A DNA stretch of 64,000 nucleotides from an uncultured Actinomyces sp. (GTDB lineage: Bacteria > Actinomycetota > Actinomycetes > Actinomycetales > Actinomycetaceae). Location: assembly GCA_938014245.1 (NCBI GenBank), contig CALLSD010000004.1, positions 23,576 to 87,575 of the forward strand, given 5' to 3'. Shown piece after piece: positions 44,294 to 52,280 of this stretch. The number at the start of each line of letters is the position of its first letter. The first letter of the stretch is position 1. Made by a program: the position numbers and the translations under genes. The notes beneath the pieces were generated by a model. It worked only from the letters and a program-made list of their open reading frames with translations, ran no database searches and had not been told where the DNA came from.

Positions 44294-44848
44294 TCAGCCG
44301 CCATAAACATGCGGCGCCAAGGTCCCGACGAAGGGAAGATGGCGGTAGCGCTCTGCATAGTCGAGGCCGTAGCCCACGACGAATTCGTTGGGGATATCAA
44401 AACCGACGTACTTGACGTCAACATGGACCTTTGCAGCTTCAGGCTTGCGCAGGGCCGCAGCAATTTCGACCGATGCTGCGCCGCGAGTCAATAGATTCTC
44501 ACGGAGCCACGACAGCGTCAGACCCGAGTCGATAATGTCTTCGACAATCAGGACATCCCGACCATGCACATCTGCGTCGAGATCCTTGAGGATGCGAACC
44601 ACGCCAGAAGACTTCGTGCCGGTCCCATAGGAAGACACCGCCATCCAGTCCATTGCCAGAGGCGTGTGAAGATTACGCGACATATCGGCCATCACCATGA
44701 GAGCGCCCTTGAGAACGCCCACTAAAAGAAGCTCTTTGCCCTGATAATCCGCGTCGATTTGCGCAGCGAGTTCACGCATTCGGCGAGATAGTTCGTCCTC
44801 GGTAACCAGAATGCGCTCGAGCGCATCTCCCATGTCCTGTGCGTCCAC
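44294..44848 (-). CDS. hpt: Hypoxanthine phosphoribosyltransferase
   Basis: 184 residues. The PRPP-binding loop is VLIVEDIIDSGLTLSW. KGALMVMADMSR near the N-terminus and VGYGLDYAERYRHLPFVGTL at the C-terminus complete the purine PRTase signature. It salvages hypoxanthine and guanine. The start is taken as GTG 44848 with AAAGGA upstream; an ATG five codons later is possible. Gene order tilS-hpt-ftsH is the common actinobacterial one. Confidence 0.95.
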   Translation of the reverse strand: MDAQDMGDALERILVTEDELSRRMRELAAQIDADYQGKELLLVGVLKGALMVMADMSRNLHTPLAMDWMAVSSYGTGTKSSGVVRILKDLDADVHGRDVLIVEDIIDSGLTLSWLRENLLTRGAASVEIAAALRKPEAAKVHVDVKYVGFDIPNEFVVGYGLDYAERYRHLPFVGTLAPHVYGG

Positions 44849-44913
44849 AGTTCCATGTCCTTTCGACTGCTAGTCCAGATAATTAAGAGTGCCACATGTG
44901 CCCTACGGGCTGC

Positions 44914-46077
44914 TCAGTGACGCGGTCTTTCTCGCTCTAGGCGCAATGGGTGCAAGATGAGCCTCGCGTCTTTTCCTTTTCCGACGCGCGTGAGGGTTCC
45001 TTTGGGAATCGAGAGAGGGCCTTGCCCGCTCCAGCGAGTGATGAGCGCATCGACTTGTTCGAGGTGAACCAGGGAGGGCGCTCCCACTGCGCAGAGATAG
45101 CGATGAAGAACGCGCATACGCACCGCTTGGGGGATCTCTTTGAGTTCTGCGACCCGAAGTGCCCCAATTTCCGAGGCCGCCTCGGCCGCCGCCGGCGGGG
45201 TTTCCAGCGCTGGGCGCAGTTCCCCGGCCAGAGCTTCCGGCCTCGGTTGCGTTTCCCCGGCCGCACACTCCCACGCGCGCTGCCAAACTTGCTCTGCCCA
45301 CTCGTTAAGGGCCTCGTCGTCTGCAGCGGAGAGCTCAGCCGTGCGGGCAAGGGAAGGAACCGGGTCCATCCCAAGGCTATGCGCGAGGCTGGGGATCGCC
45401 TGTTCGCGCACGGCGCTCCGGCGCAGTGCACTCCCATCAGCAGCCCGCCACGGACCGTCCATCTTGTTCGAGGGGTCATCAACCCAAGGAAGCTCAAGCT
45501 GGCGGCATGCTCCAAGAGTCTCACTGCGGCGGCAATTCATCAGGGGACGCATCCACACGATGCTCCCGGCGTCATCGCGAACACTCATCGCGCGCAGGGA
45601 GCCAACTCCAGAGCCTCGTGCAAGCCGCAAAAGAACAGTCTCAGCCTGGTCGTCCATCGTGTGCCCTAAGAAAACGGCGACCCGCTCGCCCAAAGTCTGG
45701 GCGTGCTCGGCAAGTGCACTCCGGCGGGCCATGCGCGCCGAGGCCTCGGGACCACCAGGGGCGTCGACGGTGACGCTCACCCACGAACTCTGCGCACCCA
45801 AGGAGGCCATCACTTCGCATGTTTCTTGGGCCTCGCGATCCGAACCCGGACGGATCCCGTGATCAACGCTGAGGGTATGAGGGGTGGATCCAGCGCGTAG
45901 GCAATGGTCGATGACGACCGCTGCGAGAGCTGTGGAATCTGCGCCGCCCGATACTGCGATCAGAATCGCGTCGCAATTGGCAAGTGCCCAGTGCACGTGC
46001 TCGCGTACGGCCAGAGAGAGGCGTCGCACATCCCCCGTGGGGTTTGCGGGAATAGATTTCACTGGAAGCTCGGCCAC
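44914..46077 (-). CDS. tilS: tRNA(Ile)-lysidine synthase
   Basis: 387 residues. The N-terminal PP-loop ATPase motif is AVSGGADST (about 41-49). VFLGHTMDDQAETVLLRLARGSG and LPWVDDPSN are further TilS signatures. The C-terminal half contains an Ala/Glu-rich helical stretch and the short TilS substrate-binding region. It makes lysidine at the wobble base of the tRNA that reads AUA. GTG 46077 lies inside the previous gene, a 19-nt overlap; a GTG five codons later is possible. Confidence 0.93.
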   Translation of the reverse strand: MAELPVKSIPANPTGDVRRLSLAVREHVHWALANCDAILIAVSGGADSTALAAVVIDHCLRAGSTPHTLSVDHGIRPGSDREAQETCEVMASLGAQSSWVSVTVDAPGGPEASARMARRSALAEHAQTLGERVAVFLGHTMDDQAETVLLRLARGSGVGSLRAMSVRDDAGSIVWMRPLMNCRRSETLGACRQLELPWVDDPSNKMDGPWRAADGSALRRSAVREQAIPSLAHSLGMDPVPSLARTAELSAADDEALNEWAEQVWQRAWECAAGETQPRPEALAGELRPALETPPAAAEAASEIGALRVAELKEIPQAVRMRVLHRYLCAVGAPSLVHLEQVDALITRWSGQGPLSIPKGTLTRVGKGKDARLILHPLRLERERPRH

Positions 46078-46868
46078 ATCCGTGGAGTCAGAATCGATTC
46101 AAGACCGGGGCCCGCAAGAACCTCGCGGACGTAGCTCGCCATCTCGCGGCGAGCTTGGATGACGCCCTGCGGGACAAGCCCGCCCAAAAGTGTGACGAGC
46201 GCTCCATCCACCATGAAATCAGCCGGGCGGTGCGCGTCGATCCATTTTACGGAAGACAGGTCCTTCGGGGTCAGTGAATCCATAAAAACATCAATGATGC
46301 AATCACGGACAAGAAGCTGACGAGAAAGCTCCTGCGCATCAATCGGATCAATCGAGGCAACCGGAACAAGTTCGCGGCAGTATTCCTCAAAGAAAGGCGT
46401 GCGCGAAGAAAGCCACGTGTCAACAGCTGCACGCAAAGCAACCCACTTCGCCCAGTCTCCCAAGTCGAACTTTCCGCGGATGCCGGCCTCGAGAACATTC
46501 GGAGCGACAATGCAGGCGGCTCCACCATCGGGACCACTCACGCTCAAAGAACGCCTCGCGAGAACTCCGAGAGCGCCCCGGGCGGTGAGGATCCTAGGAG
46601 CGCTGAGCAGCTGCACTCCCCAGTCCTCGGCGAATTGCGCCCACAGACGCATCGACGAGCGGCGCTCGACAAGAGGAAGAGAGACCTCAACCGGCGAGAA
46701 CTCAGCAAAACGGCCAATGACGCCGGGAAGGCGCTTGTTCGCCCACTCCTGGCCGCGCTTCAAACGAGAAACTATCGCCTGCGCCGAAGCGAAAGACGCC
46801 TGGGGGCCCGAGAAAATGCCCAAAGCAGAGAGCTGCGCGATTCGTGTCAGAGTGGGATAGATCGGCAT
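46059..46868 (-). CDS. DUF2342 (zinc-metalloprotease-like) homologue lacking the HExxH site
   Basis: 269 residues. Position between dacB and tilS, and regions such as FSPVEVSLPLVERRSSMRLW and the C-terminal RREMASYVREVLAGPGLESI, match the conserved gene annotated as zinc-dependent metalloprotease or F420-associated protein in actinobacteria. Family members carry HEVTH-like zinc ligands after a WVAL segment; here the aligned place (DWAKWVALRAAVDTW, 146-150) reads RAAVD. No other HExxH occurs. It is also shorter than family members of about 350 residues. It may be an inactive, structural paralogue. Family assignment is from synteny and partial similarity. Confidence 0.7.
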   Translation of the reverse strand: MPIYPTLTRIAQLSALGIFSGPQASFASAQAIVSRLKRGQEWANKRLPGVIGRFAEFSPVEVSLPLVERRSSMRLWAQFAEDWGVQLLSAPRILTARGALGVLARRSLSVSGPDGGAACIVAPNVLEAGIRGKFDLGDWAKWVALRAAVDTWLSSRTPFFEEYCRELVPVASIDPIDAQELSRQLLVRDCIIDVFMDSLTPKDLSSVKWIDAHRPADFMVDGALVTLLGGLVPQGVIQARREMASYVREVLAGPGLESILTPRMWPSFQ

Positions 46869-46874
46869 GTCTCT

Positions 46875-46880
46875 ATGCTA
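46875..46880 (-). promoter_or_regulatory. -10 element of a probable leaderless promoter for the DUF2342-like gene
   Basis: Minus-strand TAGCAT is 6 nt before ATG 46868. The same hexamer and spacing occur at menF. Only 25 nt separate this gene from the dacB stop, so read-through from dacB is also possible. Confidence 0.4.
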
Positions 46881-46893
46881 TCGAATCGGCCCG

Positions 46894-48273
46894 TCACATT
46901 TCGGCGATTGCGGTGACAAAATTATCCAGATAACCGCGAGTAGCATACGCGCCATCATCGGGAACCTTGTCAAAGCCGATAACGAAGATCACCGGGTGCC
47001 CCTTCGAGGTCGAGACGACTCCCGCGAGTGAGGACACTTCCGCCAAAGATCCCGTTTTCGCCTGTGCATTGCCCGCGACCATGTCATCGGTGAGGCGGTT
47101 CGCCAAAGTCCCCTGGACTCCCGCCCACGGGAGATTACGCACAACCCGAGGAGCAACAGGCTGGGCGGCATCGAAGCCCTGAGAAAGGATAGCCGCCAAA
47201 GTTTTGGGGTGAATCCGATCGTTCGAGGAAAGCCCCGAGCAGTCTTCCAAAGAAAGCTGATCGGTCGGGATCCCGCGCTCGTTCAGCGTCTTTTCGAGGG
47301 TCTGGACCGACCCGGCGAAACTTGCTTCTCCACCCGATTGGCGTGCGGCGAAGTGGCAGTACTGGTCAGCCAGGGTGTTATCCGAGTGATAAAGCATCCA
47401 GCGAATCTGCTCATCGACGCTCGCGGATTGCACGGAAGCGATCCGGGTTGCGCCTTGGGGGGCTGTGCCTCGGACCCCGAAATCAACATCGATTCCCTGC
47501 GCGCGAAGCTTCTGCGCAAAAACCTCGGAGACATTCGAGATCGAGTCCGCGTAGAACTCATTCGATTTGGGGTAGGTGCGCCCCGCGTCGATCGCATAGG
47601 GGGCGAGCTGGCCTTCGTAGCCCGCAACCTGCTGTTCGCTCCACGAGGCCGGGCGCGCGGTATCCGCAAAAAGCGCGGGGGCCGCGTGCAATTCGACATG
47701 CGAAATGCCCTTAGACATCAGGGAACTCGCCGTATCTTTTGCCAGGGTTTCGAGGCCCGCGCGGCCGCTGACCTCGATGGAATTGGTTCCCTCTCCCAGA
47801 AGAAGGTCACCCTCGCCCTCGAGGTAGATATTGTCATTGTCCTGCGCGACTGAGGTCGTCAGGTGCGAATTCGGGTCAAGGTGGGACAGTGCGGTGTAGG
47901 CGGTGAGGATCTTGGTGATCGAAGCCGGGGTGTGGGCGCTATTCGCGTTGTATTCGTAGAGAGTGTTCCCGCTTCGAGCATCAACGACCATTGCCCACGC
48001 GTTCCAGCCGCCTTCCTGCGCGGCGGCAACGGCAGGAGCCCATGCTTCTTCGAGCTCGCGGCTCGTGGGGGCTTGACTATCCCCCTGTCCCTGTGGAACA
48101 TTCAGTGTCGGAGCGGGCACAGCTGACGCTGTGGGGGCAGCAGATGGTGCGGGTGCTTGAGAAAGTGTGAAGATGCCTGGTGCGGCATCCTGCACATCTG
48201 CTACAAAATAGGCTGCGATCAGCACTGCGGCGCTCGATGCGCCTACAATCGCAGCAGTAGTCCCACGTCGCAT
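46894..48273 (-). CDS. dacB: D-alanyl-D-alanine carboxypeptidase/endopeptidase (PBP4, S13 family)
   Basis: 459 residues. An N-terminal signal/anchor segment (about 5-26) and a Pro/Ala linker precede the penicillin-binding domain. The three active-site motifs are SITK (Ser118, Lys121), SDN (in YHSDNTLADQYC) and KTG (in AQAKTGSLAEV). It trims peptidoglycan stem peptides outside the cell. It is divergent from ppa. GGAAGGA lies about 10 nt before the ATG. Confidence 0.95.
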   Translation of the reverse strand: MRRGTTAAIVGASSAAVLIAAYFVADVQDAAPGIFTLSQAPAPSAAPTASAVPAPTLNVPQGQGDSQAPTSRELEEAWAPAVAAAQEGGWNAWAMVVDARSGNTLYEYNANSAHTPASITKILTAYTALSHLDPNSHLTTSVAQDNDNIYLEGEGDLLLGEGTNSIEVSGRAGLETLAKDTASSLMSKGISHVELHAAPALFADTARPASWSEQQVAGYEGQLAPYAIDAGRTYPKSNEFYADSISNVSEVFAQKLRAQGIDVDFGVRGTAPQGATRIASVQSASVDEQIRWMLYHSDNTLADQYCHFAARQSGGEASFAGSVQTLEKTLNERGIPTDQLSLEDCSGLSSNDRIHPKTLAAILSQGFDAAQPVAPRVVRNLPWAGVQGTLANRLTDDMVAGNAQAKTGSLAEVSSLAGVVSTSKGHPVIFVIGFDKVPDDGAYATRGYLDNFVTAIAEM

Positions 48274-48380
48274 GTAGGGGTTGTCCTTCCGTCAATGACC
48301 TAGGAACACCCTAATGCTTCGGGGGGTAAGAATACGTAATCGACATCCACGTGGTGGATCAACGACTCAGGAGGGCTCGA

Positions 48381-48878
48381 ATGGAATTCGACGTGACCAT
48401 CGAGATTCCCAAGGGGAACCGTAACAAGTACGAGATCGATCACGAGACTGGACGCATCCGCTTGGACCGTATGCTCTTCACCTCGACTCGATACCCTGAC
48501 GACTACGGTTTTATCGATGACACGCTGGGCGAGGACGGGGATCCTTTGGATGCTCTTGTTCTCCTCGAAGAACCCACTTTCCCCGGCTGCGTGATTCGCT
48601 GCCGCGCCCTTGGAATGTTCCGCATGCGCGACGAAAAGGGCGGTGACGATAAGGTCCTGTGCGTGCCCGCTTCGGACCAGCGCGCCGCGTGGCGTACCGA
48701 CATCGAAGATGTCTCAGAGTTCCACCGCCTGGAAATCCAGCACTTCTTCGAGGTCTACAAGGACCTCGAGCCCGGCAAGAGCGTCGAAGGTGCGCACTGG
48801 GTGGGCCGAGAAGAGGCAGAAGAAGAAATCCGCCGTTCCTTCGAGCGCGCAGAAACAGAAGGCTTCAACGCTCACTGA
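48381..48878 (+). CDS. ppa: Inorganic pyrophosphatase (family I)
   Basis: 165 residues. It hydrolyses pyrophosphate to drive biosynthesis. IEIPKGNRNKYEID at the start and the metal-binding DxDxxD-type motif GEDGDPLDALVLL are clear. ATG 48381 follows AGGAGG at 6 nt; an earlier in-frame start 10 codons upstream is less likely. The leader carries an inverted repeat ATCCAC-GTG-GTGGAT at 48345-48359. It is followed by a good terminator. Confidence 0.96.
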   Translation: MEFDVTIEIPKGNRNKYEIDHETGRIRLDRMLFTSTRYPDDYGFIDDTLGEDGDPLDALVLLEEPTFPGCVIRCRALGMFRMRDEKGGDDKVLCVPASDQRAAWRTDIEDVSEFHRLEIQHFFEVYKDLEPGKSVEGAHWVGREEAEEEIRRSFERAETEGFNAH

Positions 48879-48906
48879 GCGTTTAATCGTTCTCCCAACG
48901 GGATCG

Positions 48907-48934
48907 GGGCTGGTGTTCACTTGAGCACCAGCCC
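48907..48934 (+). terminator. Rho-independent terminator of ppa
   Basis: GGGCTGGTGTTC pairs with GAGCACCAGCCC (11-12 bp, one G-U) around a 4-nt loop and is followed by TTTTCTGTTT. It starts 28 nt after the ppa stop. Confidence 0.9.
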
Positions 48935-48939
48935 TTTTC

Positions 48940-48988
48940 TGTTTGCGACACTACCCGGCCGCCCTGTTTACGACACTACCGGGCCACC
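48940..48988. repeat. Tandem direct repeat, two 24-nt units
   Basis: Units at 48940-48963 and 48965-48988 share the pattern TGTTTRCGACACTACC.GGCC.CC with three differences. They lie immediately after the ppa terminator. No function is evident. Confidence 0.7.
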
Positions 48989-49013
48989 TTTGCCTGGCCT
49001 CGTCCCCTTTTTT

Positions 49014-49074
49014 CCACACGAAGTCGATGAATGACACAGGCTATAACCCATGACATTTAGCGACTTCATGTGAC
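49014..49074 (+). repeat. 61-bp near-palindromic repeat, copy A
   Basis: The outer arms CACACGAAGTC and GACTTCATGTG pair around a centre of symmetry near the middle of the conserved CACAGGCTATAA segment. Inner arms AATG and CATT also pair. It lies upstream of the DUF559 gene. Confidence 0.85.
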
Positions 49075-49226
49075 TTTTCTAAGAAGACGAACGGGAGCAG
49101 CTGCGCACCCAGCGCTACTCACACCAAGCAGCCAAAAGTTATCCATAGGGTGTACACGCAATCGGCGTTTTCCACAGATTAATGCGAGCCTCCCCCTGGT
49201 TGAACTGTGCTACAGACACTGGGTAC

Positions 49227-50267
49227 ATGGACGAAGAAGAGATAGAAGGGTGCGTACTCTCCCGATCAACACGAGAAGTTTATTTAGCACCAATAGACGG
49301 AAGTTCTCACTCGCAGGTCAGAGTAAAGCGTGGTTTTATGCTGACCATTTCCTCTGGGCTCCCTCGGTGGGAAGTTAATCAACGCATCGATCGTGCTCGT
49401 ATTGCTTCACTCGCACAATCACGAGATCCGCGGATTGTATTCGTTGGAACCAGCTCGCTGTGTATCCAGGGCGTTCCGCTGTGGTCATCAAACCATGACA
49501 TCACCTTTTGGTGTCCTCAGCCCTATCCGAATTCCACACTCCCACCTGTGCGTTACTCGGGTTTCACCATTCCAAGCGTGAAGGTTCGAAAGTTGCGCAG
49601 GCCTCCGCTGACAGACCACCGGTTAACCGAGAAAGGTATTCAAGTAGAAGACAAATTGGATGCAGCTCTTCGCCTCGCGATGGGGTCGCAGCACTTTGAG
49701 GCTTTTGTTGCCATGTGCATGGTGCTGCACACTGAATCGGATTTTTCGCTACAGCGCGTAGGGGACTCACGTATCCGCGAGAACAACCTGCGTGAAGAGC
49801 TTTCTCAACGATTATCTGCTGCTCAGGAAAACGGCTGGAAATATGGAATTTCTACCGCGAAACTCATTGTGAAGAACGCAGATGCAGGATGCGATAACCC
49901 CGCCGAAGCGGCAATGCTCTACGCGATCCGCAGCATCTATAGCGGTCCTGTACTGACACAGTTCGAGATTAATAGCAGTACAGGAAGGCACTTCATTGAT
50001 TTCACTCTTCCAGAGAAAGACGTCGCGATCGAATTTGACGGAATGAGCAAACTGGGAAGTACGAATGAGGATCTCTACCGCGCAAAACAACGGTGGATTC
50101 GCCGAGAACAGGACCTGCGCGACTGCGGATGGCATGTCATTCGATACTCGTGGGAACAGCTAAAGAACCTGCCTCGTCTTCAGATCGATCTTGCCCAACG
50201 GCTCGACTTGCTCGAGGCCATACCAACGACTTCTAGCCGGCTGTGGGACAAGGGGTATATCGACTGA
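49227..50267 (+). CDS. DUF559-domain protein (predicted PD-(D/E)XK nuclease-like), AbiEi-like N-terminus
   Basis: 346 residues. The N-terminal part resembles the AbiEi-type/DUF559 proteins of actinobacteria (SRSTREVYLAP, then a GFMLTI segment). The C-terminal ~110 residues form a VSR-like nuclease fold: FIDFTLPEKDVAIEFDG carries the Asp and Glu of the core, and RWIRREQDLRDCGWHVIRYSWEQL is the typical DUF559 end. Biological role unknown; such proteins are often linked with mobile DNA or defence. The start is uncertain (ATG 49227, or 15 codons upstream). It is flanked by repeat copies on both sides and looks more AT-rich than its neighbours. Confidence 0.75.
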   Translation: MDEEEIEGCVLSRSTREVYLAPIDGSSHSQVRVKRGFMLTISSGLPRWEVNQRIDRARIASLAQSRDPRIVFVGTSSLCIQGVPLWSSNHDITFWCPQPYPNSTLPPVRYSGFTIPSVKVRKLRRPPLTDHRLTEKGIQVEDKLDAALRLAMGSQHFEAFVAMCMVLHTESDFSLQRVGDSRIRENNLREELSQRLSAAQENGWKYGISTAKLIVKNADAGCDNPAEAAMLYAIRSIYSGPVLTQFEINSSTGRHFIDFTLPEKDVAIEFDGMSKLGSTNEDLYRAKQRWIRREQDLRDCGWHVIRYSWEQLKNLPRLQIDLAQRLDLLEAIPTTSSRLWDKGYID

Positions 50268-50330
50268 GTATCCAGCGTCTTTCCAAGGCCTTCGCATTCT
50301 CCGCGCAAAGTCGCTGCACTCACCCAACCT

Positions 50331-50391
50331 CCACACGTTGTCGCCAAATGCCACAGGCTATAGCGCATGACATTCGCCGACTTCCTGTGGC
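50331..50391 (+). repeat. 61-bp near-palindromic repeat, copy B
   Basis: Same length and orientation as the other copies. CTATAG marks the exact centre of symmetry. The first base and base 60 form a C-G pair here, unlike in most copies. The following ~60 nt are homologous to the sequence after copy D. Confidence 0.85.
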
Positions 50392-50455
50392 AGCGGAGAA
50401 CGAACAGCTTGTTGCGAAAGCGGCGAGAGCATCACGAGCAGCGCCGCACTTACCT

Positions 50456-50516
50456 CCACAGGTTGTCGCCAAATGCCACAGGTCGTTTCCTGTGACATTC
50501 ACCGACTTCGTGTGAG
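50456..50516 (+). repeat. 61-bp near-palindromic repeat, copy C
   Basis: The central segment differs from all other copies (TCGTTT instead of CTATAR), yet the flanking CACAGG and CCTGTG now pair perfectly, so the hairpin is strengthened although the sequence changed. Confidence 0.8.
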
Positions 50517-50568
50517 AAATGGAGGGCAAGCATGCCGACTTCGTGTGCGAAATAGAGGAGAGGCATGC
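50503..50568. repeat. 33-nt tandem duplication at the end of repeat copy C
   Basis: Units 50503-50535 and 50536-50568 both begin with CGACTTCGTGTG, the right arm of the palindromic repeat, and continue with GAAAT.GAGG..A..GCATGC. It looks like slippage that duplicated half of the repeat with its flank. Confidence 0.7.
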
Positions 50569-50630
50569 CAGGATCATGTGGCATTCAGGGAGGACTGGCG
50601 GCACCTGACACCACACAAGTGCCCCCTCAT

Positions 50631-51548
50631 TTACTTGTGCGGCAAGCCCTTCGATTCAAGCCACTTCGAAGCAATCGAGGAGGCAGACTGAGCCTCGGCA
50701 GTCGACTGCCGATTCATCTCAATCAAGTCCTTGGCGTCCATAGCCGCGCTGACCTTATTGATCACAGCGGCCGCCTCTTGGTTGATCTTCGTAGAAACGA
50801 CCGGCACAACGTGCGATGCCAAGAAGAGGCCCCTCGGGTCCTTGAGGACTGTCAGGCTTCCGTCTGCAAGAGCGGGGTCCGAAGAGTAGATGTTCGCCAG
50901 CTGAATCGAGCCATCGTTCAACGCCTTTACCGTCAGCGGGCCGCCCGAGTCTTCGATCGGCGTGAAACCGACCTTCACACCGTATTCCGATTCCAGTCCC
51001 TTCGGCCCATACGGACGCGTCGCAAGCTCAGAATTGCCGCCAAGAGTGATCTGTCCAGCTTTCGCCAGGTCACCAATTGAGCTGAGAGAGTGCTCGGAAG
51101 CGAAAGCAGTGGTGACAACATAGGAGTCCTGGTCGGTCGCAGGGGCTTCATCCAATACGCGCAACCCCTTGGGCAGCGCTCCGCCCAGCGCCTGGTAAAC
51201 CTCAGCATCCGCACGAGCACTCGCGTCTTTATCGAAGTACTGGAGCAAGTTGCCCGTGTACTCGGGGAAAACGTCGATCGAACCGGATTCCAGCTCGGGC
51301 ATGTAGACCTCGCGCTGACCGATGCGCAGCTGACGCTCGACCGTGAAGCCTGATCCTTCGAGCGCCTGGGCATAGACCTCGGCCAGGATTTCATTCGAGT
51401 AGTAGTCTTGTGAGCCAACCACGATCTTTGACGAGGCCGTGCTTTCCTTCGCTTCTTCACCGCCTTCCAGGGACTTCCCTGTGCTGCATGCGGTGAGTGC
51501 AACGGCAGTGAATGCCGCTACCGCGGCGGCGAGAACGGAGCGTTTCAT
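50631..51548 (-). CDS. Osmoprotectant (glycine betaine/choline-type) ABC transporter binding lipoprotein
   Basis: 305 residues of the OpuAC/OpuCC (ProX) family. A lipoprotein signal peptide ends in VALTAC (Cys21). VVGSQDYYSNEILAEVYAQALEGSGF starts the mature domain and SIDVFPEYTGNLLQYF is the characteristic ligand-binding segment. It captures a quaternary-ammonium osmolyte for the permeases encoded upstream. It is last in the operon, 60 nt after the permease gene. Ligand identity is not readable. Confidence 0.92.
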   Translation of the reverse strand: MKRSVLAAAVAAFTAVALTACSTGKSLEGGEEAKESTASSKIVVGSQDYYSNEILAEVYAQALEGSGFTVERQLRIGQREVYMPELESGSIDVFPEYTGNLLQYFDKDASARADAEVYQALGGALPKGLRVLDEAPATDQDSYVVTTAFASEHSLSSIGDLAKAGQITLGGNSELATRPYGPKGLESEYGVKVGFTPIEDSGGPLTVKALNDGSIQLANIYSSDPALADGSLTVLKDPRGLFLASHVVPVVSTKINQEAAAVINKVSAAMDAKDLIEMNRQSTAEAQSASSIASKWLESKGLPHK

Positions 51549-51608
51549 TGTCTCTCCTTTGGTTTTGCCTGCTGAGTGTAGAAAAGCCTGTAAGCGAATG
51601 TGATGAAG

Positions 51609-52280
51609 TTATAAAGTTTGTAAATCCGAATGGGTTCGGGAGCGCAGAAGACGCATGAGTCCTGCAAGTATGGCGTCGGTGACGAGTGCCAGCGCAACAA
51701 CAACGATCGCGCCTCCGATCATCTGTCCATAATCGCGCGTCTTCAGGCCCGTGTAGAGGAAACGTCCCAATCCAAGGTTTGCTGTGTATGCAGCCAGTGT
51801 GGCCGTCGCGATCACCTGGAGTACCGCTGAGCGCACACCCGCAAGAATCAGTGGTGCGCCCACTGGGATCTCTAGCTGTGTAAGGATCTGACCTTCAGTC
51901 AGACCGATCGCTCGCGCTGCATCGGATGATCCTTGAGAAGAGATCACACCGGAATATGCACCTGCGATAATCGGCGGGATTGCAAGTGCAATCAAAGCAA
52001 TCAAGGGAGCTTGCCAACCGATTCCAAGCCACAAGCCAACCAGGGTAAGGAGGCCAAGAGTAGGAACTGCTCGCGCGGCACCGGTCCCGATCATGACGAG
52101 GTTCTTCCAACGTCCGGTGTGCCCGATATACAGTCCGATTGGCAATGCGATGAGTGCCGAAATAGAAACAACAGCTGCAACGAAGACGATGTGCTGACCG
52201 ACTCGTTCGAAAATCCCGGATGGCCCTAGCCAATTGTGTCCATCTGCCAGCCATTGAAAGGCTTCAAATAGGAGGTTCAT
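51609..52280 (-). CDS. Osmoprotectant ABC transporter permease (OpuCD-like)
   Basis: 223 residues with five or six membrane segments. The cytoplasmic loop DAARAIGLTEGQILTQLEIPVGAPLI is the EAA-type coupling motif of this family. ATG 52280 overlaps the stop of the companion permease (ATGA); a longer start is less likely. It pairs with the permease at 52277-52912. Confidence 0.92.
   Translation of the reverse strand: MNLLFEAFQWLADGHNWLGPSGIFERVGQHIVFVAAVVSISALIALPIGLYIGHTGRWKNLVMIGTGAARAVPTLGLLTLVGLWLGIGWQAPLIALIALAIPPIIAGAYSGVISSQGSSDAARAIGLTEGQILTQLEIPVGAPLILAGVRSAVLQVIATATLAAYTANLGLGRFLYTGLKTRDYGQMIGGAIVVVALALVTDAILAGLMRLLRSRTHSDLQTL

Larger units (their letters stand above)
48879..49226. 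other. Intergenic region between ppa and the DUF559 gene
   Basis: This 348-nt stretch holds the ppa terminator, a two-unit direct repeat (48940-48988) and repeat copy A (49014-49074). Positions 49075-49226 show no other element I can support; the DUF559 gene promoter must lie here. Confidence 0.7.
50268..50630. other. Intergenic region after the DUF559 gene
   Basis: This 363-nt stretch contains repeat copies B and C, the 64-nt spacer between them, and a 33-nt tandem duplication (50503-50568). No gene is supported. The plus-strand DUF559 gene and the minus-strand ABC operon converge here, with no strong classical terminator; the palindromic repeats may fill that role. Confidence 0.65.

Noticed and set aside
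42729..44306. 525-codon open frame on the plus strand
   Set aside because: It lies fully opposite ftsH, whose motifs are unambiguous; a codon-bias shadow.
49014..50516. Insertion sequence around the DUF559 gene
   Set aside because: The flanking repeats are themselves palindromic and in the same orientation, no transposase domain is present, and no target-site duplication was visible.
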